Positions 1 through 11,831 of a DNA stretch of 64,000 nucleotides are shown one piece after another. Source of the stretch: Chrysoperla carnea (lineage: Eukaryota > Arthropoda > Insecta > Neuroptera > Chrysopidae); NCBI RefSeq assembly GCF_905475395.1, contig NC_058339.1, forward strand, positions 16,748,001 to 16,812,000, written 5' to 3'. The position numbers and the translations under genes were made by a program. Within the stretch, counting starts at the first letter, position 1; each line of letters opens with the position of its first letter. Below the pieces are notes generated by a model, which was given only the letters and a program-made list of their open reading frames with translations, did not search any database and had not been told where the DNA came from.

Positions 1-484
1 TCGTAATTATTTTGGATGTATTTTATATCAATTTGGATATAATACTGGGGATGAAGTATACAACTAAGTGGTTGTACATGTCACCAAGAGCATCTAGGAC
101 CAAAAAACACTCGAGTAACCAAATTTAGCTGATTTCGTTAATTATTTACCCAGTAATATATTTTTTTTTTCATAAAGTGCACATACGATAATGCAACTTG
201 GATATATCAAAAAAATTTTCATGGTTTGTATAGAATCAAAATAAGTCACAAATTTTATAATTGACTTCCTGAATCGAATGCAAAAGGTCCCATCATCTCA
301 TTGTGTCTTGTCCGAAAAAAAAATCGATCTCAAATCGTTTTTAGTTTTCTATTGTCTCACTAAGAGTTATTTAAGAGGATCGATTTCACCTTGTCTATAA
401 TTTAGAATCTACCCATTAAAAAAATGAAAATATACGTACACTGAAAATTAAAAAAACAGAGTAATAAAAAACTTATCAACATAC
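1..484. other. TSC2 intron, no exon recognised
   Basis: This follows the donor of the last visible tuberin exon (GTATGT read on the minus strand at 484-479). The rest is AT-rich with no reading frame resembling the next part of tuberin. It is most simply the start of an intron that continues past the window. Confidence 0.6.
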
Positions 485-3400
485 TTAACAAGAGACAAAA
501 CAATCTTTTTTTGAATATTACTCTCTAAATAAGCATGATAAGATGCTAAACACCCCAATACTGGTAAAACATGTGAATGAAAATCGTGTTTTGATAGTTT
601 TGATGGTGTGTTTTTCAAAGTTTCTGGTAACCCCAATGATTTGCCAGCAATCTACGAAGAAATTTTAACATATTTAAATTGTGCATCGATTATCTCAAAT
701 ATTGACAAGACCTAGAATCAGCTTCAAGGATTATTTTTATCTATTTTTAACCTTCGGGGGGGGGGGGGTAGAGCGACATATATATTATTAATATAAGTAG
801 TTATTATAAGTTTTGGAAATATTGAAGATCTTCGGACATTTGAGAAATTTCGTATTTATTTTAGAAAAAAAATATAAAAAATATAAAATTTCCTTACCAT
901 ATCATATAAAGCATTTGCTAATAAATCGATATCATTATTACCTTGCCGAGATAAAATTAAAGTTTTATTTTGCATAACTTTTGGCAATTCTTGTAAAATT
1001 AGATGAAGTACTTCCCAATCTACAATAAAATATAAATAAATAAATATATTTTAGCTAAATGTTAAACTATTCAAACATCAAATAAGGGCCGTAAAAATTT
1101 GATAAATAACGTCATTTCATTCAAACTATGCTACAAAGGCAGGTTATTTCAAATATTTCAAATTTCAAATACAAGAAATGAAGAATGTATCAACCAATAA
1201 TGTGTGTTAGAGAACTTAAAATTAAAATACCTTTATCTTGTGTCAGACACATAATGAAACATTTAAATCCTCTTTTTAATGATACATGTGTAACACAAAC
1301 TGATCCAGTATTGTGCGGTAAACTTTGTTGAGTTATCAAGTTTGCTGGACTACCAGGTGGTGGTGAATTTGTAACGGCATTTGAAGTATTTACTCGAGAA
1401 TTATCAACAACAATATATGGACTGTAACGTATTCCAGTACGATTCGTGATGACAACAGTGCCAAAATTTTCAGGATATCCAATATGATATGCAGAATTTG
1501 CACGAATTTTTAAAAATGTTTCAAAAATCTTCAAAAATATTTACAGAAAATAGATAAAATTTTTTATGAATTATAATTTTTATTTATTCTTTACAGAGAT
1601 TAATTTTTTAACATTAAAGACTTTTTTTTAACTTTACAGAGATTTCGTGGTACTTTGTGAGAGTGTGGAGCAGGCCTTACGGTAAGTTCTGGCAATAATG
1701 ATCAAAATAAAAGTAAGGCTTTAACAAAATCTCGTTGAAGTAAAATTTGATTCAAACATTTTAAAAAGTAATCTCTGTAAAGTAATTTTATACCTTTGAT
1801 TAGAATACGTACCTTATAACGAATAAAATTTGTGTTTTCGAATACGTGAGGCTTAGCGTAATGCATTCGTAAATGATTAACTAATATTTCGTAAATCTTA
1901 AGACAATGAGAAAATGGTAATCGATATATTTTAATAACGAATGCATTTATTAAACCAACAACTGCAGCTTTAACGTCTATTAAATCACTTTCAGGTGCAG
2001 GAACCATAGAATCTCCATATACTTCAAATGGACGTTTCAAAATCTATATTAGAAAATTTAATTTTAAAAGCAAGAAACATATGCATGTCGCTAATTGGTA
2101 AACGCAAAGAGTTGAAGAACGGGATATAATTTTAAAACACCTTTAAGATGAACAAAGATATTTAAATCAAAAGAAATATCACGGCTTAAATGGACCATGA
2201 AAGCCCAATAAATTGTTGTAATTAAAAAAATAAAAACAAGAACATTTTCTTACTTTATCCAGTATATCGAGTAGCTCTAAACAACGTTTCGATTCACAAT
2301 CTTTGGATAAATTTGCCAAAAAATTTGCAGCACCCTCGCGAACTATTACATCAGTATCACTTGTTATGTTTTGCAAATGTACAACTACAATTCTTTCCAT
2401 CAATTCGTCTTCATATATAGTCCTAGAATTAAATAATAATTTTAAAATTTCAGTTCGTTGTAGAAGATTACAAAATAAGTTTAGTTTTTTAGATTCATAA
2501 ATTTTTCAAAAAATATTATTAATTTACGACTGGCAGAGCTTTCTTCAATTACTTTTTTATCTGCATTTTGTTAAAATATATCGCCTTCAATAATAAGAAT
2601 TTTTATAAATTTAGCTAAATATTTTTATTGTGGGTCCTGAAGGATCAGAAATTCTCTTCTTAATTTGAATAACATATTACCTGTTAAGTTTAACAACATT
2701 GCTCAAAACATCTAATGCTTTAAGGCGAACATTTGTTCGAGTTTCATGTTTAAAATAACGTTCTAACAATTGATTCAATTTACTGAGCCATAAATGTCTA
2801 GTTGGCACAATTGCGGTGGCAAGATATGTAATCAATCGTAATACAGATGCTTCCTAAAATAATTTTATGAAATTAATTCTTAGACAGTAACTATTGAGTA
2901 ATTATAGTTAGAATACAAACAGGACGCATTGGTGCACAACGTTCAATTAATTCAAAGATTCGTTTAATAGAACCTTTATATGAACCAATTTCCATTAATT
3001 GTTCAATATTACATAATGTTTCATGTAAATGAATAGCCACTTGTGAATTGGGATTTGATTTTGAACTTGTTTCTGTAAATAACAAATTTTTGTTAAAATT
3101 CAATAAGCGCATGAATTTTCGGATTCAACTGAAAGTTGAAGTGAGTAGTATTTTAAACAAAATTATTTAATAAGAACGGGAATTTTAAAATTAAACGTAA
3201 AAAAACATCAAATTAAAAGTTGTAAATATACCTATATATTGTATGATAGCTTCAATGATGTCAAGAATACAATCCCAAACCGGATCTTGTAATTCACATC
3301 CGAATTTGTTGATTAACATCTGAATACTTAGCATTACTTCATACATTACTAAAGGATGATTACATTTTAAAGCCTGCAAAAAGAAATTATAATTAACATT

Positions 3401-5316
3401 GTTTCTTAATAATTGTAGTCTATAAGAGAGTGGCAATTTTAGGTGTCATGTTTTTTCAATTTTGCCCCGGAAAAGTAATTCAGTGTTGATAAGAAATATT
3501 TTTTGTTGGTCTCAAAGTATCGAATTCATACTTTCGATTAGAAGAACACTTTTAAAAGAGAGAAAATTGTCACAAAAGCTAAAAAATGAGGCGCCTTAAC
3601 CCATCATCTTCTTACGGTCTATTATTTTTTATACATTACTTGTAAAAAAGATGGCAGTACTGCAGTTGGTGAACACTGTAAGGATGTAATTCTATGACGT
3701 CCCCATAATCCCATGTTTACATGAAATACCGCACCACGTAATAATCCCGGATCATTTGCTAAGGCAGGCTCTTGAAGAACACGACACATTGTAAGCAATG
3801 AAGCATGTCCTAAATGTGTTCCTAACAAATTTCGCATTATCTAAAAAAATAAATTGTGCAGTATTACATCGAATTCCTTACTGACCTATCTTTTGGAGTA
3901 GTGAATTTGTAAATAAGAATAACACACCTTCCAACTACTTTGACAATACACTTCATGATTCACGGTTCGACATAAAGCTGCGATAAAAGTAGCTAATGAT
4001 TCATTTGGTAGAATACTGTAACAAACTATAGTATCCAATACTTGTAAGCATTCTAAAACTATTGCTTGTTGATTTGCTGAATTACAACAAATTGTGGTAA
4101 CATGCCTAAAAAAAACGAATTATTAATAAAACTTTTACCGTATTTATTAAGGTTTAATACTTACGCTACAAATCCTGTTATAATTTCTTCATCGATATAA
4201 GCTGGATGAAATTTGATAACATTTACTAATAATGTTAAATATTCTAAAGTTTTGCCAGCACCTGTAACTTCTGTTATACACTGGAGTAAAAATGGGCCAA
4301 TCTGAAAGAATAATTCAGGGTACTGAATAAGGTATTGCACCCATTTTTATTTTCTATTTGATCAAAGAGTAAGATGGGTTATGTCTATAATTAGTGTATA
4401 ACTTCCATGGATATAGGAATATTTTAAAAGGGATGGAGTATAACCGAGTGGGATGAGTCTCACTCAGGGGGAAGAGGCAGGGTATCATTGTGCCTACTTT
4501 CTATTGGCTGTTAACTAGGCGTATGCTGAAGGTATGCTCAAAGCCTTCTTTAAGTGTTTTTGATTCGTTTGTAAGCATGGAAACATGTTTTACTGAGTGA
4601 TACACCCCCCTCGTCTAAAGTAGGACCTTATACTACATCCCTCCTATAATTACCATATCCGTGATAATTTCCCATTCTAAAATATATCTAACTATACGTT
4701 ATACTCTAAAAAATTTTATTCTTACCTCTTCTTCAAAATTTAAAATATTTTTTCCATTACTGGTGAGTGCTATTAATAATTCAAAACGAGGAACAACATC
4801 TTCCGGAAATTCTGAGTTTTGAATTAATTTAAAAAACCGTGCTCGTAATATATCGAGACGTTCTGCTTGATGTCGACAAATACATGATAAAAGTGAATAC
4901 GCTAAATGACGATTATCACGATTTTGCTGATCAGTTAATAAATCCTCGATACACGAATATAATTTTGAAATGTCTAGCTGTAATATTAATCATTTTTTTA
5001 AATTATAAACTATATTAAAATGTTTGAATAACAAATTACCTCTTCAAATTTATTTTTAACTAATTTTTCACTTAATTCATAAATCGCTTTCGTTCTCTGA
5101 GGTAAAGATGTACCGGGACTGATGTCTTTAATACTATCTTCTGTTAAAATTAATTCATTTCTTTTAAAGGCTCCTAAAAAAATAAAACAATTTAGGTATA
5201 AATTATTAAATTTAAATACAAAATACGAGTTATATACCTGGATTGCTTTTTATAAGCCTGAAAAATTGTTTTAAGGTTTCTTGAAAACTTTTATTTTCTT
5301 TATTGCTCGAACTCAT
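485..5316 (-). CDS. Tsc2: Tuberin / TSC2 (gigas), 5' portion, 14 coding exons, truncated at window edge
   Basis: Tuberin is the GAP subunit of the TSC1-TSC2 complex that inactivates Rheb and restrains mTORC1. Coding exons read on the minus strand: 5316-5238, 5173-5040, 4977-4726, 4301-4165, 4105-3928, 3840-3640, 3373-3232, 3072-2921, 2853-2681, 2422-2254, 2043-1813, 1528-1231, 1019-898, 651-485. All joins keep frame and give about 812 residues. Diagnostic motifs are RNLLGTHLGH and LLRGAVFHVNMGLWG in exon 6, VWDCILDIIE in exon 7, LKALDVLSNVVKLNR in exon 9, and GIRYSPYIV in exon 12. These match the N-terminal and central HEAT-like region of animal tuberin, known to bind TSC1. The start is the first in-frame Met (MSSSNKENK), 25 codons before the first donor. 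Family members are about 1,800 residues, so the C-terminal Rap/Rheb-GAP domain lies beyond the left edge. Identity is near certain; individual borders are by eye. Confidence 0.95.
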
Positions 5317-5693
5317 TTTCTTTTTAAATTAAATAAAAACACATTGAACAACGTTACTAAAATATATTCATATTATTAAATTACTAACAAATCGTGTAAC
5401 AAATAACGAAAATTAATTATTTTACTTCGATCTGTCAAACTCATTTATTCATTTTTTAGAAAGACAAAAGTGACAGACAAACCCTAAGAAAAGGTAAAGC
5501 AACTACCACCACAGACTTATAACCACTCATGTGTATTCGTTTTGAGCGCTCACGCTTACGATTTTGACATGAGCTGAGCACAATTTTTGGTATTTTCTTA
5601 TCTGTTATACTACATATCAATCCCGAAAAGCCTATGTAATTCTTTTAGCTTTTAATTTGACACTGAAAATAATGTCGGGTAGTTAAGCGAGCC
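5317..5693. other. Intergenic upstream of TSC2, with an outer inverted-repeat arm
   Basis: This carries the presumed TSC2 promoter and 5'UTR; no TATA box is evident. From about 5530 it contains TGTATTCGTTTTGAGCGC, whose inverted partner (ending AAAACGAATACA) lies near 6780, beyond the hAT element. This suggests the hAT element inserted into an older, smaller inverted-repeat element. Confidence 0.4.
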
Positions 5694-6700
5694 CAGGGCC
5701 GGATTAACAAGTAGGCAGAAAAGGCAGTTGCCTGGGGCCCCCGAATTTAAGAGGCCCCCGAAAAATGAAAAAGACTTCTAAAATTTTCTTACAAACATAA
5801 AATTCTAGAGAGTGAAAGAAAAATATAATCAGAACTGAAAAAAAATTTTACTCAAATAAATAAAACTCAATTGACCGCATTCAAAAGGCAAGAAAACAAT
5901 TATTACCTGGTGTAGGTTATACAGAAATCGTAAAACGTACTCGTCGTAGAAAAAAACAACCTAATGACGGAAATGCTCCAGAAGTAGAATTTTTGCCTCG
6001 CGATGATTTTAGGACAAAAGGTTTCCTCGAAATCATCGACAATCTTCACAGTGAAATCAAACGACGTGCGAAAGTGTTTATGGAAGTTTCAGAGAGATTT
6101 GCATTTCTCATCAACTTTTTTCTTAGTGATGGAGGCATCCACGAAGCTATAAATAACTTTGTTTTTTTTTATTCTAGAGATTTGGAAGCATTTTTCATTG
6201 AAAGATAACAATTCCAAAGTTACGTGAATTCCAGATACACTGATGCACAAAAAACTCATAGTCATTGAATGGAAGATCAATTAGCCGATGTATTTCCTAA
6301 CATAGAAATAGCTCTTCGGATTTTTTAACATTAATGATCACAAATTGTTCTGCCGAACGATCGATCCTTCTCGCAATTAAAAAGAATCAAAGCTGCTGAA
6401 AGAGCTACAACGCGACAAGAGCGACTCGAGATGTTAGGTATACTTTGCACTGAGTCAGATTTATTGAACAAAATCGATATTGATGATATAATTGATGAAT
6501 TTGCCGAAAACAAATGTAGAAAACGACATGTTTAAAATGTAGATAGTAATTTTATTGATATTGTTAGATTGTGAAAATAAAATTTTTATGAAAGATATAA
6601 GTTTGTATTTTTTAATCGAAAAAAGAAGGGAACGGACGTGAAAAAAGGGCCCCCAAATTGATGGTTGCCTAGGGCCCCGTTGAGGGTTTATCCGGCCCTG
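5694..6700 (+). mobile_element. Internally deleted hAT transposon with intact ends
   Basis: A 1,007-bp element bounded by the inverted terminal repeat CAGGGCCGGAT and its exact complement, with a further partly matching AAC. It is flanked on both sides by the same 8-bp target duplication AGCGAGCC (5686-5693 and 6701-6708), which is diagnostic of hAT transposition. Subterminal sequences around GTTGCCT and GGGCCCC recur near both ends. The interior retains two pieces of transposase reading frame. One (about 5875-6130) includes LPRDDFRTKGF, resembling the MYM-zinc-finger-associated hAT family. The other (about 6340-6534) is a C-terminal dimerisation region starting near NCSAERSFS and ending before a stop at about 6532. 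The catalytic core between them is missing, so the copy cannot be autonomous. Perfect duplications suggest a fairly recent insertion. Confidence 0.93.
5875..6534 (+). pseudogene. hAT transposase remnant (N-terminal-side piece plus C-terminal hATC piece)
   Basis: Reading through 5875-6208 gives a plus-strand frame containing EIVKRTRRRKKQ and FRTKGFLEIIDNLHSEIKRR, typical of MYM-type-zinc-finger hAT transposases. Reading stops at about 6206. Resuming at about 6340 in another frame gives CSAERSFSQLKRIKAA, then EMLGILCTESDLL and a C-terminus rich in D/E/K. This is the conserved hAT dimerisation tail. The frame shift, the internal stop and the absent middle (catalytic DDE region) make it a decayed gene. 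Known family function: DNA cut-and-paste transposition. Confidence 0.75.
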
Positions 6701-6708
6701 AGCGAGCC

Positions 6709-9347
6709 TCTAAGCGCCCTTTGTGAGAGTCAAAGAGTCACCGTCAAAATAAAAACTACGCGCACTTTATGAGCGTAATACAAAACGAATACACTTTAGA
6801 AACATAAGAATATTGGTAATCATCGTGCCGATCAGGTGTCACAATTAATAATTGATTTTGATCAGAAAATAAATATAAAGTAGGTACTTATATAATCGAA
6901 TACTTGATTTCCGATCTGTTGAGAACTTTAAGTTTATTTTCCGATCAATTTTAAATAATGTTGTCTATTTATAATCTCATAATTATATCACTAATTGCTA
7001 TTACAAAATTAGAAAATAAAGATGTGGTTGAATAAAAGATTAAAACAAACTTTAAGTTTTATAGAAATATAACTAATATTAGCGGTCTATTTATTAGTAA
7101 TATATAAGTCTGTGTGCTGCTATCATTTTTACACCGATAATATGCGCAAATAAATGCAATGGTCAAAGAAATAAACAATTTAAAAAAATTAAATTATTTT
7201 TACTTTAATTAGTCCCTGGAATTTAGCACATAAGTGATAGCTAGCGAAAAATAGGCATCACAGCTGAAAAGAATGAGCCAAAATTAGTGGGTTTCAACAA
7301 AAATTCCAATAAGATTGGATCAAATTGCCTGTGTTATAAAAAAAATCGAATTTTTTAACTTTATGACGTCATCAGAATCCAAAAAATTTAATTTTGCTCT
7401 ATCTCATCGAAATTTTATTCAATTTTGATAAACCAAGTATGTAATCCTACTAAATTTGGGTCATACTTTTCAAATTTGTGGTCAAAATTAACCCTGCTCT
7501 AATTGGTTTCAAGAATGTGGAATGCTGGCCCCGGAATTAAGCACATAAGTGATAGCTAACGAAAAATAAACATCACAACTGAAAAGAATGACCCAAAATT
7601 AGTGGGTTTCAACAAAAATTCCAATAAGATTGGATCAAATTTGCCTGTGTTATCAAAAAAATCGAATTTTTTAACTTTATGACGTCATCAGAATCCAAAA
7701 AATTTAATTTTGGTCTATCACATCCAAATTTTATCCAATTTTGATAAACCAAGTATGTAATCCTACTAAATTTCTACCAACTCAATATAACCAAAACCTT
7801 TCGCGAAAATCTGCTATTGACTTTTATATTGATGCGATAATAAGCACAATACACTTAGAAAATTAATTTGACTGGGATCACTAGGTCACCTGGGATAATT
7901 GTGAGGATTTTTCTGTATAAAAATGATCGAAAATTTTATTTATTATATTTATTATTAGTAAAAAAGAAATATAATACATCATAGAACAGGGTTTTATATA
8001 TAAGGAGACACGATTATTATATAAGTATTATTATAATTAAAAATATATAATATATAAAGTATTTTTTCCTTAAAAATTAATACAGAAAAACAACAACCAA
8101 TCAATCAGCTTCGACAATAAATTTTCCCTTTCCTTCTTTGTATTCAAATTTCGTCCTTATTCGATTTTTTATCGATATATATATTAAAATATTTTTTTTG
8201 TACAATTAAGAGATAAAAAACTTCTGAATTTTTTTCTCATTTTTTTATCTTTTTAATTTATTTATGTACGTCATCATTTCATAAAAGAAGGCACTACAAA
8301 GCCTATTAAATTCAAATCAAATCAAGAAAATAAAACTATATTCAATGTTTTTTGTATGGTTTGTTAAAATTTGGGTCTTTTTTTAAATTACATTTTTCGT
8401 TGATATTAGAATATCTTTTCCTTGTCTCACTTTCTTGTACTGCGTAAGTCTTCATAAATAAAATTATGGCAAAATATAACCAAAAATTTATGATTTTCTT
8501 GATTTTTCTACGCAATCAATGTCTTTGAAAGATGTCTATCCAAATTTTTCTTTTAGTTTTGCATACTATAACGCGCGTTTTTTTATGACAGATTATATGT
8601 AGTATATGTATCTCATTTGAAATACCATGCATCGACTTTAAGACTGCATTGGACTGCTATATATAAATTATTTCACGTCTCTGATTTAGCTTACGAAGTA
8701 CTTTGTAGCTTTGAATTATTTTTAGTTTGTGAATTAGCTTCGATTAATTGTTTTGGGCAAATTCTAAATGGTTATCTGTGCAATATTTTATTGATAACGT
8801 CATATTTAGAAACAAATAATGTCTAATTGACTGATTTCACCAAAAGTAACATATTCACTGGACTAACATTTCCTTTATTTAATTGAGCAACAAAGGGAAC
8901 ACATTTCTATGTGTATTTAACAGCCATGCAAATATTTTTAAGAATAGTTAACTCGTTTATCATATTAGGAACAGGAAATATTTTACAGGTCATTGTTCGA
9001 CTTCTTAAACATACTGTTCGTATCGTTTGCGAGCGATGTTTAGCACATTAAATATGCTTTAATACTGGCAGAGAAAAATCACTCTTGCAGAGGACACTCT
9101 AATGTTAGCGATCGCTCCCGAAATCTAGCGTAGATTTTTCGTAGTTTTTATTTGTCACTTGGAGTAACATTAAAGCGCTTGAAATGAAATCAAATATTTA
9201 AACGATATGAAGTTTGCAGACGAGTCAAACGGAAATAAAATTAAATTACCTATCAAACATACTATACCATGTTATAAATAAGAGATGCTGGGTCCAATGA
9301 TTTCAATTTGGGAAATGTAATAGGCCATGAAATATTTCATCTTTTTA
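6709..9347. other. Gene-free AT-rich interval with a repeat block
   Basis: No coding exon is recognisable. It contains two ~316-bp repeat units at about 7211-7790 (listed separately). The short ORF at 8617-8826 has no family resemblance and is most likely chance. Confidence 0.5.
7211..7790 (-). repeat. Two tandem units of the ~316-bp CRE-containing repeat family (inverted orientation)
   Basis: The anchor GCACATAAGTGATAGCTA recurs at 7226 and 7541, a spacing of 315 bp. Each unit contains TGACGTCA and the complement of TTGGTTTATCAAAATTGG. The sequence is the reverse complement of the array at 25.06-26.35 kb, so the family is dispersed and not confined to the Ucp4A intron. Confidence 0.85.
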
Positions 9348-10055
9348 GGGCCCCCGCAGACTGCAGACATTTTATCGGCCGATAGTTTAGTCGGGTTGGG
9401 CTGAAAGTGCGCACACCAAGCCAACCAAACAGTTTGGTTGGTGAACAGGGCGCAGACTATTCAACAGCCGGCCGACTATTCTCGAACTAGTTTGTAACTG
9501 ACTGTTGAAGCGGTCGCACAATGAAAATATTGTCCAGGAAAATTATTGGTCTCATCATACTCCGGAGGAGGAAAATCAACAAGAGATTCCGAGAGTATCG
9601 GGTGCATCCCATTCTCAGTGATAGATTAGTTAGTGGAAAATTTTACACTATGCATTCCAAATTACTTGATTACCCGAAAAAAATTTCCGCCTATTATTGA
9701 ATGAGCATTACCAGCTTCAATGAACTTTTCAAGCTAATTGGACCAGCAATAGCGAAGGAGGATACAAATTTAAGACTTTCTATACCTGTGGAAGAGCCAA
9801 ATCACAGAGCGAACTGAGCTATCGGCCGACTAAACAATCGTCATGTATGCGCAGGCGTGTATGCGCCAACACTGATTAAACAGTCGGCCGATAGTTGGCC
9901 GACAGATTTGTTTGAATGTAATCGGGTAGCCCATCAAACTTTTTTATCGGCCGATACTGAATCGCTGTAGTGTGCGCATATGCATTCCTCTCCATACTGA
10001 TTAAGAAGCCGACCAAACTATCGGCCGATAAAAAGTCTGCAGTCTACGGGGGCCC
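9348..10055. mobile_element. PIF/Harbinger element, non-autonomous remnant
   Basis: A 708-bp element whose ends form a ~45-bp inverted repeat. It begins GGGCCCCCG(C/T)AGACTGCAGAC and includes TATCGGCCGATAGTTT. It is flanked by the 3-bp duplication TTA (9345-9347 and 10056-10058), the PIF/Harbinger signature. Inside, about 9530-9800, decayed coding sequence resembles the start of a Harbinger nuclease: an Arg-rich stretch, VHPILSDRL-like and SFNELFKLIGPAIAKEDT-like phrases, broken by stops and frame shifts. Several extra copies of the palindromic core TCGGCCGA occur near the ends. The element has no intact transposase and would depend on one elsewhere. Confidence 0.9.
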
Positions 10056-11149
10056 TTATAATAACAGATCAAGGGTGAAATAAAAAAAATAATATCTCTA
10101 AACATCCAAATTCTAAATTCTTATCCTTTTTTGTTGAAAATAAATTAATTTGTGTCACTTACTCGGGCAAAAAAATCGTACTATAGTAATTTATTAGCAG
10201 TCATAACTTTTGGTGAAGACAGCCAATATGATGATCAATGTATCAAGAAATAAAATTAATATCAATCAAAAAATTCGCATAATAAATGAAAAAAAATAAT
10301 TGAAAATAAAATTATGATTTTTATTACAAACATACAAGAAAAAAAAATACATTTTTTAATTGAATTTGTTGAAAATTTATTTTTCAAAGAGGTAGTTATT
10401 TAAATATGAAAAGTTAAAATAGTGTAAATATTGTTTTAAAAAAATGAAATAACCAGAGAGCCCGAGAACAAATCGATTCTAAACTTAACCATGTACTTTT
10501 GTTAATGGTAGTATAACGATTGCTGAAGCCAGTTTTAAATTATAAAAAAATAATCTTCTAACTTCTTTTCTGTAAACCGTTTTTTTTTTAAAGATGTAAG
10601 GGTGAGGTGAAACGTTTATACTCTTTTTTTATATTCAAATACGCAAATATGTTAAAAAAATTTATTAACGGGCTCCAGGACCAAAAATTAAAATAATTGA
10701 ATACATGTGTGCGTTATTTTTAAAAAATAAATATTTAATTAAAATGAAGAATAGCTATAAAATACTGTATGAGAATAGAATTAAGTTTTATGTACATTTA
10801 TAATGGTCATTGTATATTTTTAATTAATTATTAACTCCATGTATACTGTCATGCCCATCGTACACTACGTGCCCATCGTACACTACGGACTTGACTTTTT
10901 AGTCAACCGATAGTTTTAAATAAATGATAAACATGTACAACAAAAACAAATTATTTAAAAAAAGCGTTTGTTTGTGATGTCTGAATTTTTCGAGGAAAAA
11001 AACACTTTTTCTTTTTCGTGTGGGAAAGCCTGCGACTGTTCTATATCCGAAAATCTAAAGTATTCATCCGCATTCACAAAAAAAAATAGTGTATGTGCAA
11101 CTCGTGCGTATTTCCAATGGGGCTTTTCGTTTAAAAAATGATTCTTTTT

Positions 11150-11300
11150 TTGTTTCGGACAGATGTCAAACAAATAAAGACATATCATTATGTTCTATCT
11201 TTGCCAAAAAGCGGTGTAAGATAAAGATATAATTTTCTTTAGTTGAATAGTTTTTTGACAACTGTCTGAAACAAAGGCAAATCGATGGAAAGGCCTATTA
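11150..11300. repeat. Dispersed repeat shared with 23.05-23.17 kb
   Basis: The stretch running from AAGATAAAGATATA through GTTGAATAGTTTTTTGACA to AAAGGCAAATCGATG reappears, diverged, at 23060-23165 in Ucp4A intron 1. A local inverted repeat (TTTCGGACAGATGTCAAA versus TTTTTTGACAACTGTCTGAA) suggests the end of a MITE-like element. Family not identified. Confidence 0.55.
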
Positions 11301-11767
11301 TTTATTTGAGTAGTAAAAGCACTATTTTTTTGTGATTCCAATTCCACTTACGTGTGTAATTAACAAATAAACGCACTTGTTACACGATATACTATTTCTA
11401 TGACTGTACTATATCCGAAAATTTTAATTGAAATTTCATACTAATTTTAATATGTAGGTAATAAGGTTTGATTATTGCAAAAATACTTACTATTAAGGTA
11501 TAAGAATATGTTTGTTTTTTAATTATGTAGAATTTAGAATACTTTGATTATATATAAACATTTTGTTGTTGTAAATGATACATTAATGGTCAAAATTTTG
11601 AATAATTCTTATATTGTGGACCATCATTTTATATAAGTTTTATTATATAAGTAAAAATTTGAACTGCAAATTTACTTTGTTCATGGTATTAATCAATAGA
11701 AAATTTTAATGGAATCACATCATTATAAATAATTTAATGTTCGAATTGGAACTTATAGATCGTTCAA

Positions 11768-11831
11768 ACTGAAATGACACCGAATATGTGCACTCAAATC
11801 TACACTCTCTCTTATTCGGTGCCATTTCAGT
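11768..11831. repeat. 64-nt hairpin with 19-bp arms
   Basis: Arms ACTGAAATGACACCGAATA (11768-11786) and TATTCGGTGCCATTTCAGT (11813-11831) are complementary at 18 of 19 positions around a 26-nt loop. The size is compatible with a microRNA-like precursor or with the two ends of a tiny MITE. I cannot tell which. Confidence 0.6.
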
